Notes under the pieces: model-generated | Told to the model about the DNA's origin: nothing | The model's input: the letters and a program-made list of their open reading frames with translations, nothing else | Database searches by the model: none | Shown here: in pieces, positions 1 to 5,282 of the stretch | Numbering within the stretch: the first letter of the stretch is position 1 | Layout of the letters: each line of letters starts with the position of its first letter | Assembly (NCBI GenBank): GCA_029013165.1 | Contig: JAQXMV010000112.1 | Span: 1-5,282, forward strand | DNA: 5,282 bases | Origin: Oscillospiraceae bacterium | Lineage (GTDB): Bacteria; Bacillota; Clostridia; Oscillospirales; Acutalibacteraceae | Reading direction: 5' to 3' | Program-made: the position numbers and the translations under genes

Positions 1-77
1 CCGTAGCCGATGATGGCAACGGTCTTGCCCGCCAGCTTCTGCAAATTACAGTCCTGCTGATAGTAAATATTCTGCAT
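1..77 (-). CDS. ilvC: Ketol-acid reductoisomerase, N-terminal fragment (cut by window edge)
   Basis: Only the first 25 codons and two further bases lie in the window. They read MQNIYYQQDCNLQKLAGKTV and then AIIGYG. The IYY...L..L.GKTVAIIGYG pattern is the hallmark start of class I IlvC: a short beta strand, then the glycine-rich turn of the Rossmann fold that binds NADPH. The family converts 2-acetolactate to 2,3-dihydroxy-3-methylbutanoate (and the isoleucine equivalent) in the cytoplasm. The ATG at 77-75 is preceded by an AGAGGT ribosome site at 85-90 with 7 nt spacing. The gene follows leuB after a 71-nt spacer on the same strand, so it is probably the next gene of the operon. IlvC supplies the valine/leucine branch upstream of LeuA. 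Catalytic residues are outside the window, so completeness cannot be judged. Confidence 0.93.
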   Translation of the reverse strand, partial: MQNIYYQQDCNLQKLAGKTVAIIGY

Positions 78-148
78 GATAATTACCTCTTTCTTTTATT
101 TTCTGCCCCCGGCAGGAAAAGGAGCCGAAGGCGAATTTGATAGATGAT
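78..148 (-). other. leuB-ilvC spacer with a small GC hairpin, no terminator
   Basis: This 71-nt gap is the longest one inside the operon. On the minus strand it holds a short perfect hairpin, CTGCC-GGG-GGCAG (115-103), and upstream of it a minor GCC-TTC-GGC. The 5-bp hairpin is followed by AAAATAAAAG, not by a U tract, so it does not look like an intrinsic terminator for leuB transcripts. The ilvC ribosome site lies at its downstream end. No convincing -35/-10 pair was seen. Read-through from leuB into ilvC is the simplest interpretation; the hairpin may be an mRNA processing or stability element, but that is a guess. Confidence 0.45.
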
Positions 149-1225
149 TTATTTGGAAAGTCTCTCGAGTATGAGATCGCCGCACTGCCGGCAGCCGACC
201 TGTGTCATACCCTCGCCCATGATGTCTCCCGTGCGGTAGCCGTCGTCCAGATAAGCCGAAACGGCTCTCTCAATGGCGTCGGCCTCTTCGGGCATATCGA
301 AACTGAAACGAAGCATCATGGCGGCGGAGAGGATCGTGCCGATGGGGTTGGCCAGATCCTTGCCGGCGATGTCGGGAGCCGAGCCGTGAATGGGCTCATA
401 AAGGCCGCAGGAGGTGGCGCCGAGGCTGGAGGAGGGGATCATGCCGATGGAACCGGTGATCATGGAAGCCTCGTCGGAGAGAATGTCGCCGAACATATTT
501 TCCGTGACGATGACATCGAACTGAGAGGGATCCTTGACGATCTGCATGGCGCAGTTGTCAACGAGCATATCCGAAAGCTCCACATCGGGATATTCCTCGC
601 TGAGACGGTGCATAACCTTTTTCCACAGACGGCTGGAGTCGAGCACATTGCTCTTTTCCACGGAGCAGAGGCGGCCGCCTCTTTTTCTTGCCGTTTCAAA
701 GCCGATTCTGCCGATTCTTTCGATCTCTTTCTCGTCATATTTCAGCTCGTCAATGGCCGTGGCCACGCCGTCGATATCCCGGGTCTTGTGTTCGCCGAAA
801 TAGATGCCGCCGATGAGCTCGCGGACAATGATGAAGTCGATTCCTTTGTCAACGATGGCTTTTTTCAGGGGGGAAGCCGCGCTGAGCTGAGGCCAGATCT
901 TGGCCGGACGGTTATTGGAATAAACGCCCATGCCGGCTCTCAGGCGAAGCAGGCCTTTTTCCGGACGCATCGGTCCCGGCACATCGTTCCATTTCTCTCC
1001 GCCCACGGCGCCTAAGAGCACGCTGTCGGATTCCGTGCATTTTTTCAGCATTTCTTCCGGCAGGGGATCGCCCCATTTGTCGATGGCACAGCCGCCCATG
1101 TCCACATCGGTGTATTGGAAAGTGTGGCCGTAAAGCGCTGCGATTTTGTCCAGGACTCTCAGTGCCTGATCCACGATTTCGGGGCCGATGCCGTCTCCGC
1201 GGATAACAGCGATATTTTTAGTCAT
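149..1225 (-). CDS. leuB: 3-isopropylmalate dehydrogenase LeuB
   Basis: This 358-residue protein has the usual length for LeuB. It oxidises and decarboxylates (2R,3S)-3-isopropylmalate to 4-methyl-2-oxopentanoate using NAD+ and a divalent metal, as a cytoplasmic dimer. Motifs seen: GDGIGPE (10-16); GLLRLR (91-96), whose Leu92/Leu93 and Arg96 match the isopropyl pocket and first substrate arginine; NNRP (104-107) with Arg106; RELIGGIYFG (135-144) with Arg135 and catalytic Tyr142; EKSNVL with Lys191; Asp223, Asp247 and Asp251 (FGDILSDE) for metal; and HGSAPDIAGKD (280-290), where Asp285 is the position that selects NAD over NADP. These features favour LeuB over isocitrate or tartrate dehydrogenase. 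NNRP replaces the commoner NLRP. The ATG overlaps the leuD end by 8 nt (ATGACTAA) and has AAGGAGG ahead of it, so the start is firm and translation is probably coupled to leuD. Confidence 0.97.
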   Translation of the reverse strand: MTKNIAVIRGDGIGPEIVDQALRVLDKIAALYGHTFQYTDVDMGGCAIDKWGDPLPEEMLKKCTESDSVLLGAVGGEKWNDVPGPMRPEKGLLRLRAGMGVYSNNRPAKIWPQLSAASPLKKAIVDKGIDFIIVRELIGGIYFGEHKTRDIDGVATAIDELKYDEKEIERIGRIGFETARKRGGRLCSVEKSNVLDSSRLWKKVMHRLSEEYPDVELSDMLVDNCAMQIVKDPSQFDVIVTENMFGDILSDEASMITGSIGMIPSSSLGATSCGLYEPIHGSAPDIAGKDLANPIGTILSAAMMLRFSFDMPEEADAIERAVSAYLDDGYRTGDIMGEGMTQVGCRQCGDLILERLSK

Positions 1226-1715
1226 GGTTTTCGCCCTCCTTGAGTGATTTCAGCAGACCGCCGCTTTTGATGATATTCTGGATAAAGGGCGGGAAGGGCT
1301 GCGCCTTATAGGTTTTGCCCGTGGTAATGTCGGTGATAACGCCGGTGTCGAAATCCACCTTAACTTCGTCAGACGCACTGATCTCTTCAGCCGCCTGTTC
1401 ACATTCGAGAATGGGCAGGCCGATGTTGATGGCGTTGCGGTAAAAAATTCTGGCAAAGGACTTGGCAATGACGCAGCCGGTGCCGCAGGTCTTGATGACC
1501 AGAGGCGCATGCTCACGGGAGGAGCCGCAGCCGAAGTTCCAGCCGGCTACCATCACATCGCCGGGCTTGACATTTTTCACATAATCCCTGTCGATATCCT
1601 CCATGCAGTGCAGAGCCAGCTCTTTGGCGTCGGGCGTGTTGAGATAACGGGCCGGGATAATGACATCGGTGTCCACATTGTCGGGATATTTAAAAACTTT
1701 ACCTTGAGTTTCCAT
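1218..1715 (-). CDS. leuD: 3-isopropylmalate dehydratase small subunit LeuD
   Basis: This 165-residue protein matches the short LeuD class of Clostridia and archaea; the enterobacterial form is about 200 residues. It is the swivel domain that completes the active site of the LeuC Fe-S subunit, together isomerising 2-isopropylmalate to 3-isopropylmalate. Motifs: NVDTDVIIPARYLNT (13-27), containing the substrate-recognition YLNT loop; GWNFGCGSSREHAP (58-71), the serine/arginine loop contacting substrate; and SFARIFYRNAINIGLP (86-101). The gene begins 4 nt after the leuC stop with AAGGAGG at 1725-1731 placed 9 nt upstream, inside the leuC coding end. The related homoaconitase and dimethylmalate hydratase small subunits share the fold. 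The neighbouring leuA and leuB genes decide for isopropylmalate. Confidence 0.96.
   Translation of the reverse strand: METQGKVFKYPDNVDTDVIIPARYLNTPDAKELALHCMEDIDRDYVKNVKPGDVMVAGWNFGCGSSREHAPLVIKTCGTGCVIAKSFARIFYRNAINIGLPILECEQAAEEISASDEVKVDFDTGVITDITTGKTYKAQPFPPFIQNIIKSGGLLKSLKEGENHD
1234..1241 (-). promoter_or_regulatory. leuB ribosome binding site inside leuD
   Basis: AAGGAGGG is embedded in the last codons of leuD, 8 nt ahead of the leuB ATG, which itself overlaps the leuD stop. This arrangement suggests that leuB is translated in step with leuD. Confidence 0.75.
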
Positions 1716-1719
1716 TCTT

Positions 1720-2979
1720 TTACGCCTCCTTGTATTCGGTGATGACGCCGGTCAGAGCGCTTGCCGCCGCCGTCTGCGGCGAAGCGAGATAAACCTCACT
1801 GTCCACATGACCCATGCGGCCGACGAAGTTGCGGTTGGTGGTGGCGATGCATCTTTCGCCGGCGGCCAGAATGCCCATATAGCCGCCGAGGCAGGGCCCG
1901 CAGGTGGGAGTGGAAACCACGGCGCCTGCGTCAATGAAAGCTGTGACATAGCCTTTTTCCACGCATTCGCGGTAAATCTGCATGGTGGCGGGAATGATGA
2001 TACAGCGCACGCCGTCGGCAACCTTGTTGCCTTTGAGAATCTCATAAGCGGCCTGCATATCCTCCATTCTGCCGTTGGTGCAGCTTCCGATGACGACCTG
2101 ATCCACTTTGATGTCGCTAAGTTCGCTTGCGGGGTGGGTGTTTTCCGGCAGGTGGGGACAGGCGACGGTGGGTACGATGGCGGAAAGATCAATGTCTACG
2201 GTCTTTTCGTATTCCGCGTCGGGATCCGCCTGATAAATGACGGGCTTTCTTTCGCTTCTGCCCTTGAGATATTCTTCTGTTACGGCGTCAACGGGGAATA
2301 TGCCGTTTTTGGCGCCGGCCTCGATGGCCATATTGCAGATGCAGAGTCTGTCGTCCATGGAAAGGCTGGCGACGCCGTCGCCGGTGAATTCCATGCTCTT
2401 ATAGAGGGCGCCGTCGACACCGATCATGCCGATGATGGTGAGGATAACATCCTTGCCGCTGCAGTTTTTCGGCAGCTTGCCGGTGAGGTTGAATTTAATA
2501 GCAGAGGGAACCTTGAACCATGCCTTGCCCGTGGCCATACCGGCGGCCATATCCGTTGAGCCGACGCCGGTGGAAAAGGCTCCGAGAGCGCCGTAGGTAC
2601 AGGTGTGGCTGTCGGCGCCGATGATGCAGTCGCCGGCCGTGACAACACCCTGCTCGGGAAGCAGTGCGTGCTCGATGCCCATCTTGCCCACATCGTAAAA
2701 ATGACTGACGCAATGGCTGCAGGCAAATTCACGGCAGGTCTTGGACTGTTCGGCGGCCTTAATATCCTTATTGGGGACAAAGTGGTCGAGAACAATGGCG
2801 ATGCGCTCCTTGTCGAAAACCCGGTCAAAGCCGGCTTTCTTGAATTCGTTGACGGCAACGGGTGTGGTGATGTCGTTGCCTAAAACAATGTCAAGGTTGG
2901 CGCTGATGAGTTCGCCTGCCTGCACGCTGTCAAGACCTGCGTGGGCGGCGAGAATTTTCTGTGTCATGGTCATGCCCAT
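1720..2979 (-). CDS. leuC: 3-isopropylmalate dehydratase large subunit LeuC
   Basis: This 419-residue aconitase-family protein has the length of the short (type 2, homoaconitase-like) LeuC group, against about 466 for the enterobacterial type. With LeuD it dehydrates and rehydrates 2-isopropylmalate via 2-isopropylmaleate. It opens with MGMTMTQKILAAHAG, typical of the group. GADSHTCTYGALGAFSTGVG (121-140) is the conserved aconitase signature. The 4Fe-4S cluster ligands are Cys300 in GSCTNGR and Cys360/Cys363 in TCGPCLG. NRNFVGRMGH (382-391) forms part of the substrate pocket. The cluster implies oxygen sensitivity. The start lies 3 nt after the leuA stop with AAGGAG (about 2992-2997) inside the leuA end. 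Met3 and Met5 are possible alternative starts, but Met1 has good spacing and fits the family. Confidence 0.97.
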   Translation of the reverse strand: MGMTMTQKILAAHAGLDSVQAGELISANLDIVLGNDITTPVAVNEFKKAGFDRVFDKERIAIVLDHFVPNKDIKAAEQSKTCREFACSHCVSHFYDVGKMGIEHALLPEQGVVTAGDCIIGADSHTCTYGALGAFSTGVGSTDMAAGMATGKAWFKVPSAIKFNLTGKLPKNCSGKDVILTIIGMIGVDGALYKSMEFTGDGVASLSMDDRLCICNMAIEAGAKNGIFPVDAVTEEYLKGRSERKPVIYQADPDAEYEKTVDIDLSAIVPTVACPHLPENTHPASELSDIKVDQVVIGSCTNGRMEDMQAAYEILKGNKVADGVRCIIIPATMQIYRECVEKGYVTAFIDAGAVVSTPTCGPCLGGYMGILAAGERCIATTNRNFVGRMGHVDSEVYLASPQTAAASALTGVITEYKEA

Positions 2980-2982
2980 TTT

Positions 2983-4659
2983 TTATTCGTCTCCTTCCTT
3001 CGTCATGTTACAGAATGCGCTGAGAAGCGCGTTGGTGCTTGCTTTGATAACATCGGTGTCCGTTCCGGCGCCCCAGTACATCTTGCCGTCGTGGGTTTCC
3101 AGGCCGATATAGGAGGCGGCGACGCTCTTGGAGCCCTGTCCCTGCATACTGTGTTGGGTGAAGACCTGGAGGGTATATTCTTTGCCGGTGTAAGCCTTCA
3201 GGGCGTTGTTTACGGCGCTGAGGGAACCGTTACCCTCGGCCTCCAGCTCGGTTTCTTCGCCGTCGCGCATGAAGGTGATGTCGATTTTAACGGCTTCGTT
3301 TTCGCGGACAAACTCAAAATCCGTGACCTCGATCTCGCCTTTGATGTTGAGGTAATTTTCCTCGAAGATGGCCAGAACCTCATCGGTTTTCAGCTCTTTG
3401 TGCTGACGGTCGGAAATGCTCTTGCAAAGATAGCTGAAATGCTCACGCATTTTAGCCGGCAGATTGTAGCCGTAGGTCTGCTCCAGCAGATAGCCGATAC
3501 CGCCCTTGCCCGACTGGGAGTTGACCCGGATAACATCGGCATCATAGGTTCTGCCGATATCGTGGGGGTCGATGGGAATATAGGGTACGCTCCAACGGTG
3601 GAGATTGTTTTTGTTGCGGTATTTCATGCCCTTGGCGATGGCGTCCTGATGGCTGCCCGAGAAAGCGGCAAAGACCAGCGCACCGGCATAGGGGGCTCTT
3701 TCATAGACATGCATACGGGTGCATTTTTCGTATTCATCGACGAGATGGGGCATGTCGGAGAAGTCCAGCTTCGGATCTACACCGTGGGAATACATATTCA
3801 TGGCCAGGGTGATGATGTCCACATTGCCGGTTCTTTCGCCGTTGCCGAAAAGGGTGCCCTCCACGCGGTCTGCACCGGCCAGCAGTGCCAGCTCCGTGTC
3901 GGCGACGCCGGTTCCTCTGTCGTTATGGGGATGGAGGGAAACCGTGACAAATTCGCGGTATTTGAGGTTTTCGCACATATATTCCACCTGTGAGGCGTAG
4001 ACATGGGGCAGGCTCATTTCCACGGTAACAGGCAGATTGATGATGACATTGTTGGTCTCGCTAGGCTCCAGCACATCAAGAACCGCATTGCAGACCTCAA
4101 GGGCATATTCCGGCTCCGTTCCGGTGAAGGATTCCGGTGAATATTCGAAGCGGAAATTGCCCTCATATTCGGCGGCAAGACGCTTGACGAGCTTCGCTCC
4201 GTCAATGGCGATCTGCTTGATCTCCTCCTTGGACTTCTTGAAGACCTGCTCGCGCTGGGCTACGCTGACGGAATTATAGAAATGAATGATGGCACTGGGA
4301 GCGCCTTTGCAGGCGTCGAAGGTTTTTCTGATGATGTGCTCGCGGCACTGGGTGAGCACCTGAACGGTGACATCATCGGGGATCATGTTGTGGTCGATGA
4401 GGGTGCGCAGGAATTCATATTCCGTTTCGCTGGCGGCGGGGAAGCCTACCTCGATCTCCTTGAAGCCAACATCTAACAGAACCTTGTAATATTCCAGCTT
4501 TTCCTCGAGGCTCATGGGAATCACCAGGCTCTGATTGCCGTCGCGCATATCCACGCTACACCAGACGGGCGGCTTTTCAATGTGGTCTTTGTTGACCCAT
4601 TTGTTGTACTTTTCTGACACGGGGAAATATCCCACGCCGTATTTCGTTGCATCCATCAT
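2983..4659 (-). CDS. leuA: 2-isopropylmalate synthase LeuA, type 2
   Basis: This is the committed enzyme of leucine synthesis: acetyl-CoA plus 2-oxoisovalerate gives (2S)-2-isopropylmalate. From ATG at 4659 it has 558 residues, the length of the type 2 subfamily (related to the Mycobacterium tuberculosis form) and longer than type 1. The catalytic TIM barrel spans about 30-300: DMRDGNQ (37-43, metal Asp40), HPHNDRGTG (243-251, metal His243 and His245) and GNGERTGNVD (272-281, Asn279). A linker with SGSHQDAI (334-341) and SGKGG (383-387) follows. The C-terminal part, about 435-550, is the regulatory domain that in the family binds leucine for feedback inhibition; it ends with an AASYIGLETHDG (514-525) type strand. 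An open frame extends upstream to 4767 but overlaps ridA and lacks a suitable ribosome site. Tandem ATGs at 4659 and 4656 both fit; 4659 has better spacing from AAGGAG. Confidence 0.96.
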   Translation of the reverse strand: MMDATKYGVGYFPVSEKYNKWVNKDHIEKPPVWCSVDMRDGNQSLVIPMSLEEKLEYYKVLLDVGFKEIEVGFPAASETEYEFLRTLIDHNMIPDDVTVQVLTQCREHIIRKTFDACKGAPSAIIHFYNSVSVAQREQVFKKSKEEIKQIAIDGAKLVKRLAAEYEGNFRFEYSPESFTGTEPEYALEVCNAVLDVLEPSETNNVIINLPVTVEMSLPHVYASQVEYMCENLKYREFVTVSLHPHNDRGTGVADTELALLAGADRVEGTLFGNGERTGNVDIITLAMNMYSHGVDPKLDFSDMPHLVDEYEKCTRMHVYERAPYAGALVFAAFSGSHQDAIAKGMKYRNKNNLHRWSVPYIPIDPHDIGRTYDADVIRVNSQSGKGGIGYLLEQTYGYNLPAKMREHFSYLCKSISDRQHKELKTDEVLAIFEENYLNIKGEIEVTDFEFVRENEAVKIDITFMRDGEETELEAEGNGSLSAVNNALKAYTGKEYTLQVFTQHSMQGQGSKSVAASYIGLETHDGKMYWGAGTDTDVIKASTNALLSAFCNMTKEGDE

Positions 4660-4667
4660 AATGAATC

Positions 4668-5045
4668 TTACTCCTTTTCTGCTATAACTTCTATTTCGAC
4701 CAACGCGCCCTTGGGCAGGCTTTTGACGGCAACGCAGGAGCGTGCCGGCTTTTCGGTAAAGTAGCATGAATACACCTGATTAAAGGCGCTGAAATCATTC
4801 ATATCGCTGAGGTAGCATACCGTTTTCACGACTTTTTCCGCAGAGCTTCCCGCTGCTGCCAGAACAGCCTGTAGGTTTTGGCATACCCTGTGGGTCTGCT
4901 CCTCGATGGTGGAACCGACCATCTCGCCGGAGACGGGATCGAGGGGGATCTGGCCGGAGGTGAAAACGAGGTTGCCGGTGATGACCGCCTGACTGTAGGG
5001 GCCGATGGCGGCCGGTGCCGCCGCGGTGGTGACAATAGTGCTCAT
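4668..5045 (-). CDS. ridA: RidA family 2-iminobutanoate/2-aminoacrylate deaminase
   Basis: This 125-residue protein has the standard length of the RidA (YjgF/YER057c/UK114) family. Family members form trimers and hydrolyse enamine/imine intermediates, such as 2-aminoacrylate released by PLP enzymes, to keto acids and ammonia. Motifs seen: IGPYSQA (14-20) with Tyr17; FTSGQIPLDPVSG (28-40); and PARSCVAVKSLPKGALVEIE (100-119), where Arg102 and Glu117 align with the substrate-binding Arg105 and catalytic-site Glu120 of E. coli RidA. All key residues are present, which points to the active RidA subfamily rather than the Rid1-7 paralogues lacking that arginine. ATG 5045 was chosen because AGAAGG stands 9 nt upstream and family proteins begin MS/MK about 15 residues before GPYSQA. 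ATG 5069 would add eight residues without a good ribosome site. It is the first gene after the T-box and ends 8 nt before leuA. Confidence 0.93.
   Translation of the reverse strand: MSTIVTTAAAPAAIGPYSQAVITGNLVFTSGQIPLDPVSGEMVGSTIEEQTHRVCQNLQAVLAAAGSSAEKVVKTVCYLSDMNDFSAFNQVYSCYFTEKPARSCVAVKSLPKGALVEIEVIAEKE
4671..4678 (-). promoter_or_regulatory. Ribosome binding site deciding the leuA start
   Basis: AAAAGGAG lies at the very end of ridA (its GAA-AAG-GAG codons) and is followed by the ridA stop at 4670-4668. It stands 11 nt before ATG 4659 and 14 nt before ATG 4656. This supports the 558-residue LeuA and argues against the 594-codon reading that would start within ridA. Confidence 0.75.
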
Positions 5046-5054
5046 AGCTTCTAT

Positions 5055-5060
5055 CCTTCT
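5055..5060 (-). promoter_or_regulatory. Ribosome binding site deciding the ridA start
   Basis: AGAAGG sits 9 nt before ATG 5045. The in-frame ATG at 5069 lies upstream of this site and has only AT-rich sequence before it, so 5045 is the preferred start. Confidence 0.65.
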
Positions 5061-5072
5061 TTCATTCATAAA

Positions 5073-5078
5073 ATTATA
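5073..5078 (-). promoter_or_regulatory. Possible -10 element between terminator and ridA
   Basis: A perfect TATAAT hexamer lies 27 nt before the ridA ATG and downstream of the T-box terminator. At 17 nt upstream the sequence is purine-rich (AGAAAA region) with no TTGACA-like hexamer, and there is no extended TG before the -10. A start about 7 nt downstream would still leave the ridA ribosome site on the transcript. It could be a weak internal promoter or a chance match in AT-rich leader sequence. Confidence 0.25.
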
Positions 5079-5121
5079 CCGTTTTTTGCCTTGGCTTTTC
5101 TTCGGGGATTTTTCCGCGGAT

Positions 5122-5164
5122 AAAACAAAAACCCGTCTCAAAGCCGATATGCTTTGAGACGGGT
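5122..5164 (-). terminator. T-box intrinsic terminator
   Basis: On the minus strand a 14-bp perfect stem, ACCCGTCTCAAAGC with GCTTTGAGACGGGT, closes a 6-nt loop (ATATCG) and runs directly into TTTTTGTTTT at 5131-5122. This is a strong Rho-independent terminator located before ridA. Its 5' arm contains CGTCTCAAA, which can instead pair with the T-box region to form the antiterminator. The two structures are mutually exclusive, as expected of a transcriptional T-box switch. Confidence 0.93.
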
Positions 5165-5202
5165 GTCATACATTTCTGTTTACACTCGCGGTACCACTCA
5201 AA
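5153..5202 (-). promoter_or_regulatory. T-box antiterminator helix
   Basis: The 5' strand TTTGAG (5202-5197) pairs fully with CTCAAA (5158-5153) to form helix A1. The 7-nt bulge TGGTACC (5196-5190) follows. GCG (5189-5187) pairs with CGT (5161-5159) to form A2, and GTGT (5185-5182) with ACAC (5166-5163) extends it past one mismatch. This reproduces the known antiterminator fold, in which the bulge TGGN pairs with the NCCA end of uncharged tRNA. Here TGGT calls for a tRNA with discriminator base A, which agrees with tRNA-Leu but also with several others. Confidence 0.85.
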
Positions 5203-5282
5203 TTGCGGATTCACAGATCCGCCTCCTCTTTGAAGTCAAACAACTTCTATGCACTTACGTAGCCTACACGGGATTCCCTACG
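5165..5282 (-). ncRNA. T-box leader RNA, 3' portion (5' part outside window)
   Basis: The sequence AATTTGAGTGGTACCGCG (5204-5187) is close to the T-box consensus AANNNGGGTGGTACCGCG, with GAG in place of GGG. Just upstream is a perfect 6-bp hairpin, GCGGAT-CTGTGA-ATCCGC (5222-5205), in the position of stem III. Further upstream come a 5-bp hairpin GAAGT/ACTTC (5247-5232) and a CGTAG/CTACG pairing (5282-5278 with 5262-5258), which may belong to the linker or stem II region. Stem I with the AGAGA, GNUG and specifier loops is not in the window, so the sensed tRNA cannot be read. The downstream leu genes make tRNA-Leu the likely ligand. In such leaders, uncharged tRNA stabilises the antiterminator and switches the operon on during amino-acid shortage. 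Confidence 0.92.
5205..5222 (-). ncRNA. T-box stem III hairpin
   Basis: GCGGAT and ATCCGC form a perfect 6-bp stem around the loop CTGTGA, ending immediately before the T-box consensus sequence. This is the position of stem III in T-box leaders, which stacks next to the antiterminator. Confidence 0.7.

Noticed and set aside
103..115. CTGCC/GGCAG hairpin as a leuB terminator
   Set aside because: Only 5 bp, and on the minus strand it is followed by A-rich rather than U-rich sequence.
137..1015. 292-codon plus-strand open frame antisense to leuB
   Set aside because: Antisense shadow of leuB with the same low-complexity composition and no family resemblance.
1807..2559. 250-codon plus-strand open frame antisense to leuC
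   Set aside because: Antisense shadow of leuC; no ribosome site, no domain, and leuC is fully supported by its cluster cysteines.
2941..3993. 350-codon plus-strand open frame antisense to leuA and the start of leuC
   Set aside because: It lies opposite strongly conserved leuA, its product is a Gly/Ala/Asp/His/Val-rich string with no recognisable domain, and no ribosome site or promoter supports it. Such frames arise from the codon bias of the opposite gene.
4660..4767. N-terminal extension of LeuA by 36 residues
   Set aside because: The extension overlaps ridA coding sequence in another frame, is basic and unlike LeuA family N-termini, and lacks a ribosome site, while AAGGAG before 4659 fits the standard start.
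5113..5120. TCCGCGGA palindrome as a repressor operator
   Set aside because: Eight bases is too short to support an operator, and it lies just past the terminator without any repeat or known binding-site match.
5046..5141. N-terminal extension of RidA by up to 32 residues
   Set aside because: It would run back into the T-box terminator hairpin and U tract, so it would be missing from or structured in the leader; RidA proteins begin close to MSTIVTT.

Overview
The window is one minus-strand operon for leucine biosynthesis, read from right to left: T-box leader and terminator (5282 to about 5122), ridA (5045-4668), leuA (4659-2983), leuC (2979-1720), leuD (1715-1218), leuB (1225-149), and the first 25 codons of ilvC (77 to beyond position 1). 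Nearly all of it is coding. Every intergenic gap inside the leu block is 8 nt or less, or an overlap; the only spacer of note is 71 nt between leuB and ilvC. No mobile element, CRISPR array, tRNA, rRNA or substantial repeat was seen, and the long plus-strand open frames are antisense shadows of the leu genes.

The organism is most likely a Firmicute of class Clostridia, perhaps a gut Oscillospirales/Lachnospirales-type anaerobe. Three things point there: T-box control of an amino-acid operon, strong AAGGAG-type ribosome sites before nearly every gene, and the short forms of LeuC (419 aa) and LeuD (165 aa) alongside a long 'type 2' LeuA (558 aa). Genus cannot be fixed from the sequence alone.

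The genes form one pathway. LeuA condenses 2-oxoisovalerate with acetyl-CoA, LeuCD isomerises 2-isopropylmalate to 3-isopropylmalate, and LeuB oxidatively decarboxylates it to 4-methyl-2-oxopentanoate, the keto acid of leucine. IlvC, further downstream, acts earlier in the branched-chain pathway and feeds 2-oxoisovalerate to LeuA. RidA, the first gene, is an enamine/imine deaminase that clears reactive 2-aminoacrylate-type by-products of PLP enzymes. Its place between the T-box and leuA puts a metabolite-damage-control enzyme under the same amino-acid-starvation switch.

The best-supported regulatory element is the 3' part of a T-box leader: a near-consensus T-box, a complete antiterminator helix, and a competing 14-bp perfect terminator hairpin with a U-rich tail. 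Stem I, with the specifier codon, lies outside the window, so leucine as the sensed amino acid is inferred from the genes it controls. I found no clearly new system. The points worth a second look are the ridA placement, the AU-containing A1 helix of the antiterminator, and a possible -10 element between the terminator and ridA.
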